Positions 44,133 to 52,776 of a stretch of 64,000 nucleotides of DNA are shown here, one piece after another. The first letter of the stretch is position 1, and each line of letters starts with the position of its first letter. Location: NCBI GenBank assembly GCA_963718745.1, contig OY970370.1:310001-374000 (forward strand). Direction: 5' to 3'. The notes under the pieces were generated by a model that saw only the letters and a program-made list of their open reading frames with translations, was not told the DNA's origin and made no database searches. The position numbers were made by a program, and so were the translations under genes. The stretch is from Fermentibacter sp963718745 [NCBI: Candidatus Fermentibacterota bacterium] (GTDB lineage: Bacteria; Fermentibacterota; Fermentibacteria; Fermentibacterales).

Positions 44133-45225
44133 TCAGCCGGCCCCGATCCCCAGTTCACGAACGATGCATCCGGCGGCCCTGGCCGCGGCCCCGGGCGGAC
44201 CGAGCGCGCGACGCACCGATGCAAGCGCGGACAGGGCCTCCCTCCTCGAGTCCGTCTCCCCCAGCAGGGGGATGATCGAGCCGTATGCCCTGCACGGCGG
44301 TTGCGTCGCCCTGAACCAGCTCTTCCGCCACCTTGCGCCCTGCGGCGATGCTTGCGAGGCAGATGCCCTCCACCCCCCGGACGAGCAGTCTCGCGATGGA
44401 ATAGTTGAGAGGAGACGTCCTGTACATCAGCACGAACGGGATCTCGTGGAGTGCTGTCTCCAGCGTGGCGGTGCCGGAGCAGACAAGCGCCGCCCTGGCG
44501 TTCACCAGGGCGTTCCCCGTGCCTTCCACCGGCACGCACCCCATTGCGAAAGCCTTCTCGTATAGCCCGCGTGGAACCGTCCGGGAAACGGCCAGCAGCA
44601 CCTCCCTGCGGTCACCGCCCCGCCGGAGCAGCTCGACGCAGCCCAGCATCGGCTCCATGAGCCTGGCGACCTCTTCCGGTCTGCTCCCGGGCAGCAGGGC
44701 GAGCGCGTCCCCGCCCGGTGAGGGCTCGGGGATACGATCGACCAGGGGATGACCGCACCAGAAGGCTTTGATCCCCCTCTCGGTGTAGAAGCCGGCTTCG
44801 AACTCGAACAGGGTGAGCATGAGGTCTACGGTGCCTGCCATCCGGCCGACCCTCCACCCGCCCCATGCCCAGAACTGGGGGGAGATGTAGTAGATGACCC
44901 TGAAACCATGGCGCTTCGCCCATCTCGCCATCCGAAGGTTGAATCCGGGGTAGTCGACGAGGAGCAGAGCGTCCGGGCGCCTGTCGAGGCACTCCCTCCT
45001 GAGCCGCTTCTCGAGTTCCAGTATCCTCCCGAGGGAGCCGAGGACCGAGGAGAAGCCCATCACGGAATAGTCCCTGAGGTGCGCCGAAAGCCTGACTCCC
45101 GAGGATTCCATGGCGTCTCCGCCCAGGCCGAAGAACTCGATGCCGGGAGTCCTTCTCAGAGCGGTGCACAGTTCTGCCGCACGGAGATCGCCGGACGGTT
45201 CGCCGGCCGAGACGAAGATCAGCAT
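44133..45225 (-). CDS. lpxB: Lipid-A-disaccharide synthase, frameshifted near the C-terminus
   Basis: LpxB joins UDP-diacylglucosamine and lipid X into the lipid A disaccharide. FVSAGEPSGDLRAAEL, LLVDYPGFNLRMA, YYISPQFWAWG and VCSGTATLETAL are all present. After GRKVAEELVQGDATAVQ the reading frame turns into non-family sequence and stops at 44155. Dropping one G from the GGG at 44290-44288 restores AYGSIIPLLGETDSRREALS and continues to a stop at 44135-44133. It aligns without gaps with E. coli LpxB (EECEPQKLAAALLPLL). The corrected end sits one base before the next ATG. This is either a sequencing error or a true lesion that changes about the last 50 residues. Confidence 0.9.
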
Positions 45226-46136
45226 GCAGCCGGCCGGTGCGAGGACATCCTGGAAATAATGAGTTCGGCGGCCTGTATCGCGCGGACGCCCTCCTCCGCA
45301 CCGACCAGGGGATGCCCTCCTGTGCGGCAGGCTGTGAGGAAGTTGTCCAGTTCGCAGGTCAGGGGATCAGCGTCGAGGACCTCCACTGGAACAGGCATGA
45401 TCCCATCGCCCGTCACCCTGAGCGCCTCGACGGTCCTTGCGGCAAAGTCTATGGAGACGTAGCCCCTCTCCTGGAAGAACCTCAGCTTCCGCATCGGCTC
45501 GCGTGAGATGCGGCTGGCCGTCAGGTTGGCCACTGCCCCGTTGGCGAAGAGGACCCTTGCGCTTGCTATGTCTATCTTGTCGGTCAGTACGGCCACTCCG
45601 GATGCGTGGACCTCGCTCACGGGCGCCCTCACGAACGAGAGCACCAGATCGATGTCATGGATCATGAGGTCCATGACGACCGAGACGTCGATGCCCCTGG
45701 GCTTGAATGGCGCAAGCCTGTGGGCCTCGACGAACATCGGGGAGTCGATGACCGCCCCGGCAGCGACGACAGCCGGATTGAACCTCTCGACATGGCCCAC
45801 TGCGAGGACCAACCCCAGCCTGGACGCCTCCGACTCCAGTTCCTTCGCCTGTATCGAATCCGAGGCGATCGGCTTCTCGACCAGGGTGTGGCGCCCGGCT
45901 GCCAGCGCCTTCATCGTGACTTCGTGGTGCGTCACCGTGTTGGATGCAACTACAGCGGCATCGACCCTGGACAGCAGATCCTCGATGGTGCTCGCGCAGG
46001 CCACGCCGAGATCGGCGGCGACCTCGGAAGCCCTTTCTTCGCGCGTGTCGAAGACGGTTACCTCCGTTGCGAGCGACCTGAGTATCCTCGCATGGTGGTA
46101 GCCGAGGTGTCCGACTCCTATTACTCCGACCCTCAT
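45219..46136 (-). CDS. Gfo/Idh/MocA family oxidoreductase
   Basis: A 305-aa NAD(P)-dependent sugar oxidoreductase. The Rossmann motif is GVIGVGHLGYHH, and the EKP motif is LVEKPIAS, with the catalytic-region block GHVERFNPAV and DLMIHDIDLVL. A gene of this family precedes lpxB in many FCB genomes. Some lipid A operons use such an enzyme (GnnA) to oxidise UDP-GlcNAc at C3; no GnnB aminotransferase is seen here, so this role is inference. ATG at 46136 follows GGAGG. Confidence 0.85.
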   Translation of the reverse strand: MRVGVIGVGHLGYHHARILRSLATEVTVFDTREERASEVAADLGVACASTIEDLLSRVDAAVVASNTVTHHEVTMKALAAGRHTLVEKPIASDSIQAKELESEASRLGLVLAVGHVERFNPAVVAAGAVIDSPMFVEAHRLAPFKPRGIDVSVVMDLMIHDIDLVLSFVRAPVSEVHASGVAVLTDKIDIASARVLFANGAVANLTASRISREPMRKLRFFQERGYVSIDFAARTVEALRVTGDGIMPVPVEVLDADPLTCELDNFLTACRTGGHPLVGAEEGVRAIQAAELIISRMSSHRPAAC

Positions 46137-46137
46137 C

Positions 46138-47175
46138 CTATCCTCCGAATGCGGCGAGGATATCGGCAGCGAACCTGACATCCCTTTCCGCGAGTGAGAG
46201 ATGCGTTACCAGCCTCAGACTGGAGGGCCCGAGTGCGAGACTGCCGATGCCCAGGGCGCCCAGGCCGGATACGACGGACTCCGCGCTTATCCCCGGGGTC
46301 TCGATGATTACGATGTTGGTCTCGACCCTCTCCGGATCGATGGAGAGCAGAGGCGACGAGGAAGCCGCCCTGGCAAGGGACTTCGCCCACACATGGGTGC
46401 GTTCGAGCCTCCTGAGGTTGTGGTCGAGGGCATAGTGGCAGGCCGCGGCCAGGATGCCGGCCTGCCTCATCCCGCCCCCGTGCCGCTTCCTGAACCATCT
46501 TGCGCGCCCGATCTCGTCCCTGCCGCCGGCGAGGACAGAACCCACGGGGCATCCCATCGCCTTCGAGAAGCAGACAGTGACGAGCGAGAACCCGGCGCAG
46601 ATGACTTTTGGGTCGCACTTCCCCGCTACGGCGGCATGCCACAGCCGGGCGCCGTCCAGGAAGAGCTTCGCACCCCGGACCCCTGCGATCTTCCGGACGG
46701 CTTCCAGGGCGTCCAGCGGGATCACTCTCCCGCCGAGGGTGTTGTGGGTGTCCTCCAGGCAGACCAGGCGCCTGGGTGCGAAATGGATGTCGGAGCTCCT
46801 CGCCAGGGCCGCGTCGATATCCGGGGGTGCCGGAAGTCCGTCCGGACCCTCGTCCAGCCTGTGCATCTGGATGCCGCCATTGAGGGCTGCCTGAGCGCCT
46901 TCGTACACGTAGACGTGGCTCCTGCTCCCGCAGATCACTTCGTCCCCCGGCTCCGCCAGGACGCGGACGGCGACTCCGTTGGACATGGTCCCGCTGGGCA
47001 TGAAAACCGCCGCCTCGAAGCCGAGGAGATGCGCAACGCGCTCCTCGAGGGAATTCAGGGAGGGATCCTCCCCGAAGACGTCGTCCCCGACCTCCGCATG
47101 CGCCATGGCGTTCCTCATGCCGAGGGAGGGAACGCTCAGGGTGTCACTCCTGAGGTCTACTCTGAACCGGCTCAA
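46138..47175 (-). CDS. ltaE: Low-specificity L-threonine aldolase
   Basis: A 345-aa PLP enzyme that splits threonine or allo-threonine to glycine and acetaldehyde. VDLRSDT, GEDPSLNSLE, HVYVYEG, LEDTHNTLGG and the PLP lysine in VCFSKAMGCPVGS match the family. The start is TTG at 47175, following AAGGAG, 32 bp inside ddl. Its place in an envelope operon is unusual and may be chance. Confidence 0.9.
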   Translation of the reverse strand: MSRFRVDLRSDTLSVPSLGMRNAMAHAEVGDDVFGEDPSLNSLEERVAHLLGFEAAVFMPSGTMSNGVAVRVLAEPGDEVICGSRSHVYVYEGAQAALNGGIQMHRLDEGPDGLPAPPDIDAALARSSDIHFAPRRLVCLEDTHNTLGGRVIPLDALEAVRKIAGVRGAKLFLDGARLWHAAVAGKCDPKVICAGFSLVTVCFSKAMGCPVGSVLAGGRDEIGRARWFRKRHGGGMRQAGILAAACHYALDHNLRRLERTHVWAKSLARAASSSPLLSIDPERVETNIVIIETPGISAESVVSGLGALGIGSLALGPSSLRLVTHLSLAERDVRFAADILAAFGG

Positions 47176-48184
47176 GCGGCTGCTCCTTCCAGAGGCCCGC
47201 AGAAGGTCTGGAGGCCGCCTCGTCGAGTATCGCGTCCATCAGGCTCCCGGTATCAAGGCCGGACACCGCCCATAGCTTCGGGAACATGCTTATCGCAGTG
47301 AATCCGGGGATGGTGTTGATCTCGTTTAGGAAGATGCCGTCCCCCCCCAGCAGGAAGTCGACGCGTGCAAAACCCCTGCCTCCCAGAAGACCCATCGCCT
47401 GTTCCGCGAAGCTCCTCGCTGCCCCGGCGATCTCCGGTCCGATGTCGGCGGGGATGACCAGACGGGACCTGTCACACGAGTATTTCGCCTCGAAATCGTA
47501 CCATTCCTTTCCCGGGACCACCTCGCCGGGAACCGATGATCTGACATCCGTGCCCGTCCCCAGGACGCTCACCTCGATCTCCCTCGGATCGATGACAGCC
47601 TTCTCCACGAGAACGAGTTCGTCGTATCCGAAGGCCGCCTCCACGGCGCAGACAAGCTCCCCGGGACGCTCGACCCTCGATATCCCCACGCTGGAGCCCA
47701 GCCTCGCAGGCTTCACGAACAGCGGGAGGCCGAGCCGGTCGATGATCGCCGCGGGGGCAGGCACTGGACGACCTCTCGAAAACTCCAGCCAGGGCACCAC
47801 CGGGATGCCGGCGCCGGATGCGAGCTTCTTGAAGACTATCTTGTTCATGCCGACCGCGGAAGCCATCACGTCCGCGCCGGCGTATCTCCAGGACGCCATC
47901 TCGCAGAGCCCCTGGATCGTCCCGTCCTCGCCGAAAGTCCCGTGGAGGACCGGGAACACGATATCGAAGAGGACCTCCGAACCATCCCGGAGGAGCCTCC
48001 ACCTTCCGGTCGAGGTGTCCAGGAGCGCCCCTCCCCCCTCGACCGTCCAAGAACCGTCGCATGCGATCGACGCCTCGACCGTCCCGTGACCGGCCGACTT
48101 CAGCGCGTCCACCACGAACCCTGCGGATTCGAGGGAGATCTCCCTCTCCACCGATCTCCCGCCCTTCACGACAAGTACTTTCAT
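47144..48184 (-). CDS. ddl: D-alanine--D-alanine ligase
   Basis: Ddl (346 aa) joins two D-alanines for peptidoglycan. The ATP-grasp fold is clear: VLHGTFGEDGTIQGL, KPARLGSSVGISRV, and FARVDFLLG...LNEINTIPGFT. Of two adjacent ATGs, the second (48184) is spaced properly from GGAGGG. It is the first gene of the minus-strand run that continues to 39100. Confidence 0.94.
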   Translation of the reverse strand: MKVLVVKGGRSVEREISLESAGFVVDALKSAGHGTVEASIACDGSWTVEGGGALLDTSTGRWRLLRDGSEVLFDIVFPVLHGTFGEDGTIQGLCEMASWRYAGADVMASAVGMNKIVFKKLASGAGIPVVPWLEFSRGRPVPAPAAIIDRLGLPLFVKPARLGSSVGISRVERPGELVCAVEAAFGYDELVLVEKAVIDPREIEVSVLGTGTDVRSSVPGEVVPGKEWYDFEAKYSCDRSRLVIPADIGPEIAGAARSFAEQAMGLLGGRGFARVDFLLGGDGIFLNEINTIPGFTAISMFPKLWAVSGLDTGSLMDAILDEAASRPSAGLWKEQPLEPVQSRPQE

Positions 48185-48281
48185 CATACCCTCCAGACGC
48201 AGTATGATGACTACGCCCGATTGCATCTGTCCACGGCCCGCAGCGTCGCGACGCGGGGCAACAGAACACCGGAGGCTGCGA

Positions 48282-49229
48282 ATGAGGATCCTCGTAACCG
48301 GCGGAGCAGGTTTCATCGGCTCCAACGTGGCCGACCACCTGGTCGAGCATGGTCACGAAGTGCACATCCTGGACGACCTGTCCACGGGTTTCCGTGAGAA
48401 TATCAACCCCATGGCGACCTTCCACCAACTGGACGTCAGGAGCCCCGGGGCATCCGAACTGGTAAGCGGCGGAGGCTTCGACATCATATGCCATCATGCC
48501 GCTCAGATGGATGTCAGGCGGTCCGTGAGAGAGCCGCTCTTCGATGCGGATGTGAACATCCTCGGGACCCTGTCGCTCCTCGAGGCGGCGCGGGCGGGAG
48601 GAGTCCGGCGCGTCGTGTACGCGTCCACGGGCGGGGCCGTCTACGGTGAGCCCGCCTCGATCCCAGTCTCCGAGGACCATCCGGTCAATCCCATATGTCA
48701 CTATGGCATCAGCAAGCATACGGTCGAGCACTACCTCTTCCTCTACAGGCACCTGTACGGGCTCGACTACGTCGTTCTCAGGTATCCCAACGTCTACGGC
48801 CCCAGGCAGAATCCCCACGGGGAGGCCGGGGTCACGGCCATCTTCTCCCTCGCATACCTGGAGGGGCGGAGCCCCAGGATAAACGGCGACGGCAGCCAGC
48901 TGAGGGATTACGTCCATGTGAGAGACATCGCCAGGGCGAACCTCATGGCCATGGATCTGAACCGCACGGATATCTCCGGATGCATCTTCAACATAGGCTG
49001 GGGCGAGGGCCGTTCGGTCCGCGAACTCGACGGGATCATCAGGAGCTGCGTGGGTACCGACCTCCTGCCGGTGCCGGGCCCATCCCTTCCGGAGGAGATC
49101 CTGAGGATATCCCTTGACTCCCGCAGGGCGGCGGAGATCCTCGGCTGGAAGCCCTCCATCGGTTTCGAAGAGGGCCTCGCCGACCTGGTGGAGTTCCATA
49201 GGACGAGGTTGCACCGCGGTGGTGCGTGA
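48282..49229 (+). CDS. NAD-dependent sugar-nucleotide epimerase/dehydratase (GalE-like)
   Basis: A 315-aa extended short-chain dehydrogenase. NAD-binding GGAGFIGSN, the Ser/Thr block YASTGGAVYGEP, and the catalytic YGISK are all present, as is LRYPNVYGPRQNPHGEAGV, typical of UDP-glucose 4-epimerase-like proteins. Substrate not certain. ATG at 48282 follows GGAGG. The next gene starts inside its last codons. Confidence 0.88.
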   Translation: MRILVTGGAGFIGSNVADHLVEHGHEVHILDDLSTGFRENINPMATFHQLDVRSPGASELVSGGGFDIICHHAAQMDVRRSVREPLFDADVNILGTLSLLEAARAGGVRRVVYASTGGAVYGEPASIPVSEDHPVNPICHYGISKHTVEHYLFLYRHLYGLDYVVLRYPNVYGPRQNPHGEAGVTAIFSLAYLEGRSPRINGDGSQLRDYVHVRDIARANLMAMDLNRTDISGCIFNIGWGEGRSVRELDGIIRSCVGTDLLPVPGPSLPEEILRISLDSRRAAEILGWKPSIGFEEGLADLVEFHRTRLHRGGA

Positions 49230-49788
49230 GCCGGTCTTCCTCGACAGGGACGGAGTGCTGAACGAGAATGTCCCTGACTATGTGAGGTCGCTTTCCTTGT
49301 GGAAGCCGATCCCGGGTTCGCTCGAGGCAGCGGCAAGGCTCTCCTCGGCGGGGCATCCGGTCATAGTGGTCACGAACCAGTCCGCGGTCGGCAGGGGACT
49401 GATGGACACATCGACCGTCGAAGCGATCAACTCGTTCATGTCAGGCAGGATAGAAGAGCTCGGAGGGAGGCTGGCCGGGATCTACTACTGCCCTCACAGA
49501 CCCGACGAGCACTGTTCCTGCCGAAAACCCGGGACCGGAATGATAGATGCCGCGAAGAGGGAACTCTCGCTCCCGGACGGAGGCTGGCTGGTGGGTGACG
49601 CGGAAAGCGACATGGAGCTGGGGCGGAGGGCGGGTCTCCGGACCGTGATGGTCCTGACCGGCAGGGGCGTGGAACAGTCGAAGCTGTCCCGGAGGGGCGC
49701 GGAGCCCTCGCACATCGTCGCGGATCTCGCCGCCGCCGCGGAGCTCATAATCGGCGCCCGCGCGGGGCGCGGGGAGGACCTGCCATGA
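49222..49788 (+). CDS. gmhB: D-glycero-manno-heptose-1,7-bisphosphate 7-phosphatase
   Basis: GmhB (188 aa) is a HAD phosphatase in LPS heptose synthesis. FLDRDGVLNENV holds the catalytic Asp pair. The zinc-binding loop is CPHRPDEHCSCRKP, the mark of GmhB over histidinol phosphatase. VVTNQSAVGRG and LVGDAESDMELG complete the HAD motifs. The GTG at 49222 overlaps the epimerase by 8 bp; GTG 49219 is also possible. gmhA, hldE and hldD are not here. Confidence 0.88.
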   Translation: MREPVFLDRDGVLNENVPDYVRSLSLWKPIPGSLEAAARLSSAGHPVIVVTNQSAVGRGLMDTSTVEAINSFMSGRIEELGGRLAGIYYCPHRPDEHCSCRKPGTGMIDAAKRELSLPDGGWLVGDAESDMELGRRAGLRTVMVLTGRGVEQSKLSRRGAEPSHIVADLAAAAELIIGARAGRGEDLP

Positions 49789-50465
49789 GGAGGAGGACTT
49801 CGAGCCGCGTCAGATCGATCATCGCCATCTCGCTCCCTTTCGTGATCCCGATCCTCGCTCTCGGGATCTGGCTCGTCTCGGAGAGCATGGGGCAGCAGAT
49901 GGAGAACTCCGGCATCGTCGCATCGATAGACGCTTCGGGTTCCGGGACGACCTATCTCTCCACCCTGATGGCGGACGGCAACACTGCCGTCTGGACATGC
50001 TCCGCGGGCCGCTTCTCCGAAACAGGCGAACCCACGGCGGGGGGCAGGAGCGTCACCTGGCACCCCGATCCCGGCTTCGCGGATTCTGTTACAGTCATCG
50101 TCTCGACGTCTACAGCCGTGGACTCGGTGAGGTTCCTGCCCTTCATCCCGCTGCTGACTCCCAGCATGACGGTCTCCGCCGCCTATCATCTCGCCGTCAT
50201 GGACCGGGCACGCGACATATCCCTCCCCTCCGGCCGCTACAGAGTGCTCGTGGAGGATGACAACCTGGCCGGCTACGACGGCCTCGTGGTCCTTGTCGTG
50301 CATCAGCCGGGCTCCGGGAGAACGGCCATGGCAGCGCTGCCAGGCGATACTCTGTTCATAGACCTGCCGCTCGGGGGCCAGGTCGAGGCCCTGGGTCTGG
50401 ATCACACCGAGGAGGCGCTGGACAACGGGGGCAGCCTCCTGATCACGTTCGAGGACGACGAATAG
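49785..50465 (+). CDS. Small membrane-anchored hypothetical protein
   Basis: A 226-aa protein with a basic N-terminus and one membrane segment (about 10-32: SIIAISLPFVIPILALGIW). The rest is extracytoplasmic and beta-rich, with a possible Ig-like part. No family is recognised. It starts with an ATG overlapping the gmhB stop and ends 2 bp from the convergent comEC. Confidence 0.6.
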   Translation: MRRRTSSRVRSIIAISLPFVIPILALGIWLVSESMGQQMENSGIVASIDASGSGTTYLSTLMADGNTAVWTCSAGRFSETGEPTAGGRSVTWHPDPGFADSVTVIVSTSTAVDSVRFLPFIPLLTPSMTVSAAYHLAVMDRARDISLPSGRYRVLVEDDNLAGYDGLVVLVVHQPGSGRTAMAALPGDTLFIDLPLGGQVEALGLDHTEEALDNGGSLLITFEDDE

Positions 50466-50467
50466 GG

Positions 50468-51817
50468 CTAGAAGAACCTGCGCGGGAAGGACCTCCTCTC
50501 CGAGAGGAGCCACAGGGCCGCCATGCCGGAGGCCCAGGCAGGGATCCACCAGTCCCCACCATCGAAGCGAAGCACCGGGAGCCGCATGATGCCGAGAAGA
50601 CCCAGCCACAGGAATACCGACCAGTCCGCCAGCCTCGCGAATGGCGGCCATACCGCGGGCAGGAGGGTTGCCGCCCCGGCCAGCATCGTGAATGCCATCA
50701 AGGGAGTGGTTGCGACCGTTGCAGGTGCCGACGCCGTGGCCAGGTTCCCGTAGAGAGAGACGAGTACGGGGGCCAGGCCCAGGGTTATGGACACCCCCGA
50801 GAGGAGCCCCTGGACAGGTCTCGCCCACCGTGAGGAAACCCTCCACCTAATCGTCATGAGTACGAGGACCGCGAGGAAGGACATCTGCGCCCCGGCGTCG
50901 CCTGGCGAATCCGGATCGAGGAGCATCACGGCGATGGCAGCCAGAGCCCAGACCGCCGTTCCCGGCGCACTGATGCCTGCCGCTGACAAAAGGATGGCAG
51001 CCGATGCCATCACCGCCGCCCTCACGGCGGGGGGTCTGGACCCCGAGAAGAGGGTGTAGCAGCCTGTGCAGAGAGAGCACAGGAGGGCGGCGGCGACTCG
51101 TCTCCCCCTCAACCGGCGCCCCATGGCCAGGAAGGCCAGCGCAGCGACCAGACCCACATGATATCCGGAGACGGAAAGGATGTGCGTCGTCCCCGTCTCC
51201 CTGAACAGGGTCCTCAATCCGTCGGGCAGCCCGGACCTCTCCCCGGACAGCAGGGCGGAGACCAGCGACGAAGTCGGGCCGTGTCCCAGCCTCTCGACCC
51301 ACACTCCTACTGCTCTCCGTCTGAGACGGGCAAAGAAGCCGGATGCAGGACTGGTCCTGTGGGCGCAGACGTCCAGCGCACCGCCCGAGGCGAGCCCCAG
51401 CACCACGACCGAGTCGCCCTCCATCGTGTCCAGATGCATCGTCTTGCCGTCCAGCCATATCCTCCCCTCTTCGCAGAGCAGGACGGCCCCCTCCCTGGTC
51501 ACATGCAACGCCATCCCCCTGAACACTCCGGAACGTCCCGGGGCTTGCAGTCCGGATCCACCTTCAGCTACCTTTCCTCCTCCGGCAAGCAGGAACAGAC
51601 CGGCGGCGAGGAGTACCCGCCCCGCGCCCGTCCTTCCGGAAGCCGCAGCGGAGAGACCGGTCAGAACGATGCCTGCACCGAACGCCGGATGCAGGCAGGG
51701 TGCGGCATAGATCCCACAGATGTAGGAGACCGTGATCCAGAACAGCCAGGGCGAGACAGCCAGTTCAGCGCCTGCCTTCCCGAGGCTCCACTCGCCCGGG
51801 AACACGCCCCTCTTCAT
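50468..51817 (-). CDS. comEC: ComEC/Rec2-family DNA-uptake membrane protein, short form
   Basis: A 449-aa polytopic membrane protein. The ComEC competence domain is seen as LVSALLSGERSGLPDGLRTLFRETGTTHILSVSGYHVGL and the following membrane helices with SRPPAVRAAVMA. The usual C-terminal metallo-beta-lactamase domain is absent. The start at 51817 is the best Met, but it overlaps the divergent methyltransferase by 86 bp; GTG at 51805 is another choice. It likely forms the channel for single-strand DNA entry. Confidence 0.85.
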   Translation of the reverse strand: MKRGVFPGEWSLGKAGAELAVSPWLFWITVSYICGIYAAPCLHPAFGAGIVLTGLSAAASGRTGAGRVLLAAGLFLLAGGGKVAEGGSGLQAPGRSGVFRGMALHVTREGAVLLCEEGRIWLDGKTMHLDTMEGDSVVVLGLASGGALDVCAHRTSPASGFFARLRRRAVGVWVERLGHGPTSSLVSALLSGERSGLPDGLRTLFRETGTTHILSVSGYHVGLVAALAFLAMGRRLRGRRVAAALLCSLCTGCYTLFSGSRPPAVRAAVMASAAILLSAAGISAPGTAVWALAAIAVMLLDPDSPGDAGAQMSFLAVLVLMTIRWRVSSRWARPVQGLLSGVSITLGLAPVLVSLYGNLATASAPATVATTPLMAFTMLAGAATLLPAVWPPFARLADWSVFLWLGLLGIMRLPVLRFDGGDWWIPAWASGMAALWLLSERRSFPRRFF

Positions 51818-52289
51818 CCTCGACAACTTCAGGAGCGCATTCAATGTCGGCTCCGCCTTCAGGACGGCGGAGGCGGCATCCCCCTCCGCCGTCTTCCTCT
51901 GCGGGGTGTCGGCTGTTCCCGGCAACAGGAAGCTCGCACACTCCGCGCGCGGAACACAGAAGTCGGTTCCCTGGAGGTATTTCGAGCACACCGTCGAGGC
52001 GGTGGAATGGGCGGAGGGTACCGGGAGGAGGGTCGTGGCTCTCGAGAGATCGGCAGACAGCATATCGATACTCGAGGCGCATTTCGATCCGTCGGACGCC
52101 TTCGTCTTCGGGAACGAGGCGCTCGGGATCTCTCCAGAGGCGCTCGCCCGCGCCGGAATCAAGGTTCACATCGTTCAGACAGGCAGCAGGAACTGCCTCA
52201 ACGTCGCAAGCGTAATAGCCATAGTAGCGGCTGAGATCCAGAGGCGCCGGCTCCAGGCGTGCCCATCCGACTCCGAACAACGGGGCTGA
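51732..52289 (+). CDS. TrmH/SpoU family RNA 2'-O-methyltransferase
   Basis: A 185-aa SPOUT methyltransferase. FILDNFRSAFNVGSAFRTAEA is motif 1, VFGNEALGISPEAL is motif 2, and HIVQTGSRNCLNVASVIAIV is motif 3 of the knot. Short size fits TrmH/TrmL-type enzymes that act on tRNA. The GTG at 51732 has a TAGGAG Shine-Dalgarno. Its first 86 bp run antisense to the start of comEC. Confidence 0.87.
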   Translation: MIQNSQGETASSAPAFPRLHSPGNTPLFILDNFRSAFNVGSAFRTAEAASPSAVFLCGVSAVPGNRKLAHSARGTQKSVPWRYFEHTVEAVEWAEGTGRRVVALERSADSISILEAHFDPSDAFVFGNEALGISPEALARAGIKVHIVQTGSRNCLNVASVIAIVAAEIQRRRLQACPSDSEQRG

Positions 52290-52311
52290 TCCCCCGGGAT
52301 CGAGGACAACG

Positions 52312-52776
52312 ATGCTCGATGCTCTTGTCACTGCTCTCGCCATCGCCCTCGGATGGATCTACCAGGTCGACCCCGCGATCTGCAACGGATGCGGGAACTG
52401 CATACCGTGGTGCCCTGAAGGTGCGATAAGCATACAGAGCTCGGAGGCTGTCATCAACCCCGAACTTTGCACAGGATGCGGCATATGCGTGATGTACTGC
52501 CCCAGGGGCGCGATCTACAAGTTCTGGTATTCATCCACTCCGGATGAGAGTGCATCGGCTGCGATCCTCGAACCGAACCCCACCCGGGGTCTCTTCTCGG
52601 TCACGGCACCCACCGGGAGCACGATCCGCATCTTCGATGCGTGCGGAAGGCTCGCCGCCTCCTCACAGGGCACCGGGGAGCCTGCCTTGTTCGATCTTTC
52701 GGGTGAGAGGCCTGGAGCATACCCGGTCCTCGTAGGAGACGAACCGGGAGGCTGCGTGGTCCTGCTGGGCTTCTAG
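52312..52776 (+). CDS. Exported 2x[4Fe-4S] ferredoxin with T9SS-type C-terminal domain
   Basis: A 154-aa protein in three parts. Residues 1-18 are hydrophobic and look like a signal or anchor, though without an initial Lys/Arg. Residues 22-70 form a bacterial ferredoxin with cysteines at 24, 27, 30, 34 and 53, 56, 59, 63 (CNGCGNCIPWCP and CTGCGICVMYCP). Residues 85-154 (LEPNPTRGLFSV, IRIFDACGRL, DLSGERPGAYPVLV) match the T9SS type A sorting/FlgD-like Ig domain. An exported ferredoxin is unusual. GAGG precedes the ATG. It converges on, and overlaps by 4 bp, the M1 peptidase end. Confidence 0.8.
   Translation: MLDALVTALAIALGWIYQVDPAICNGCGNCIPWCPEGAISIQSSEAVINPELCTGCGICVMYCPRGAIYKFWYSSTPDESASAAILEPNPTRGLFSVTAPTGSTIRIFDACGRLAASSQGTGEPALFDLSGERPGAYPVLVGDEPGGCVVLLGF

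Noticed and set aside
46138-47175. Threonine aldolase gene as a GnnB aminotransferase for the lipid A precursor
   Set aside because: Its motifs are those of the threonine aldolase fold type I group, not of DegT/DnrJ/EryC1 sugar aminotransferases.
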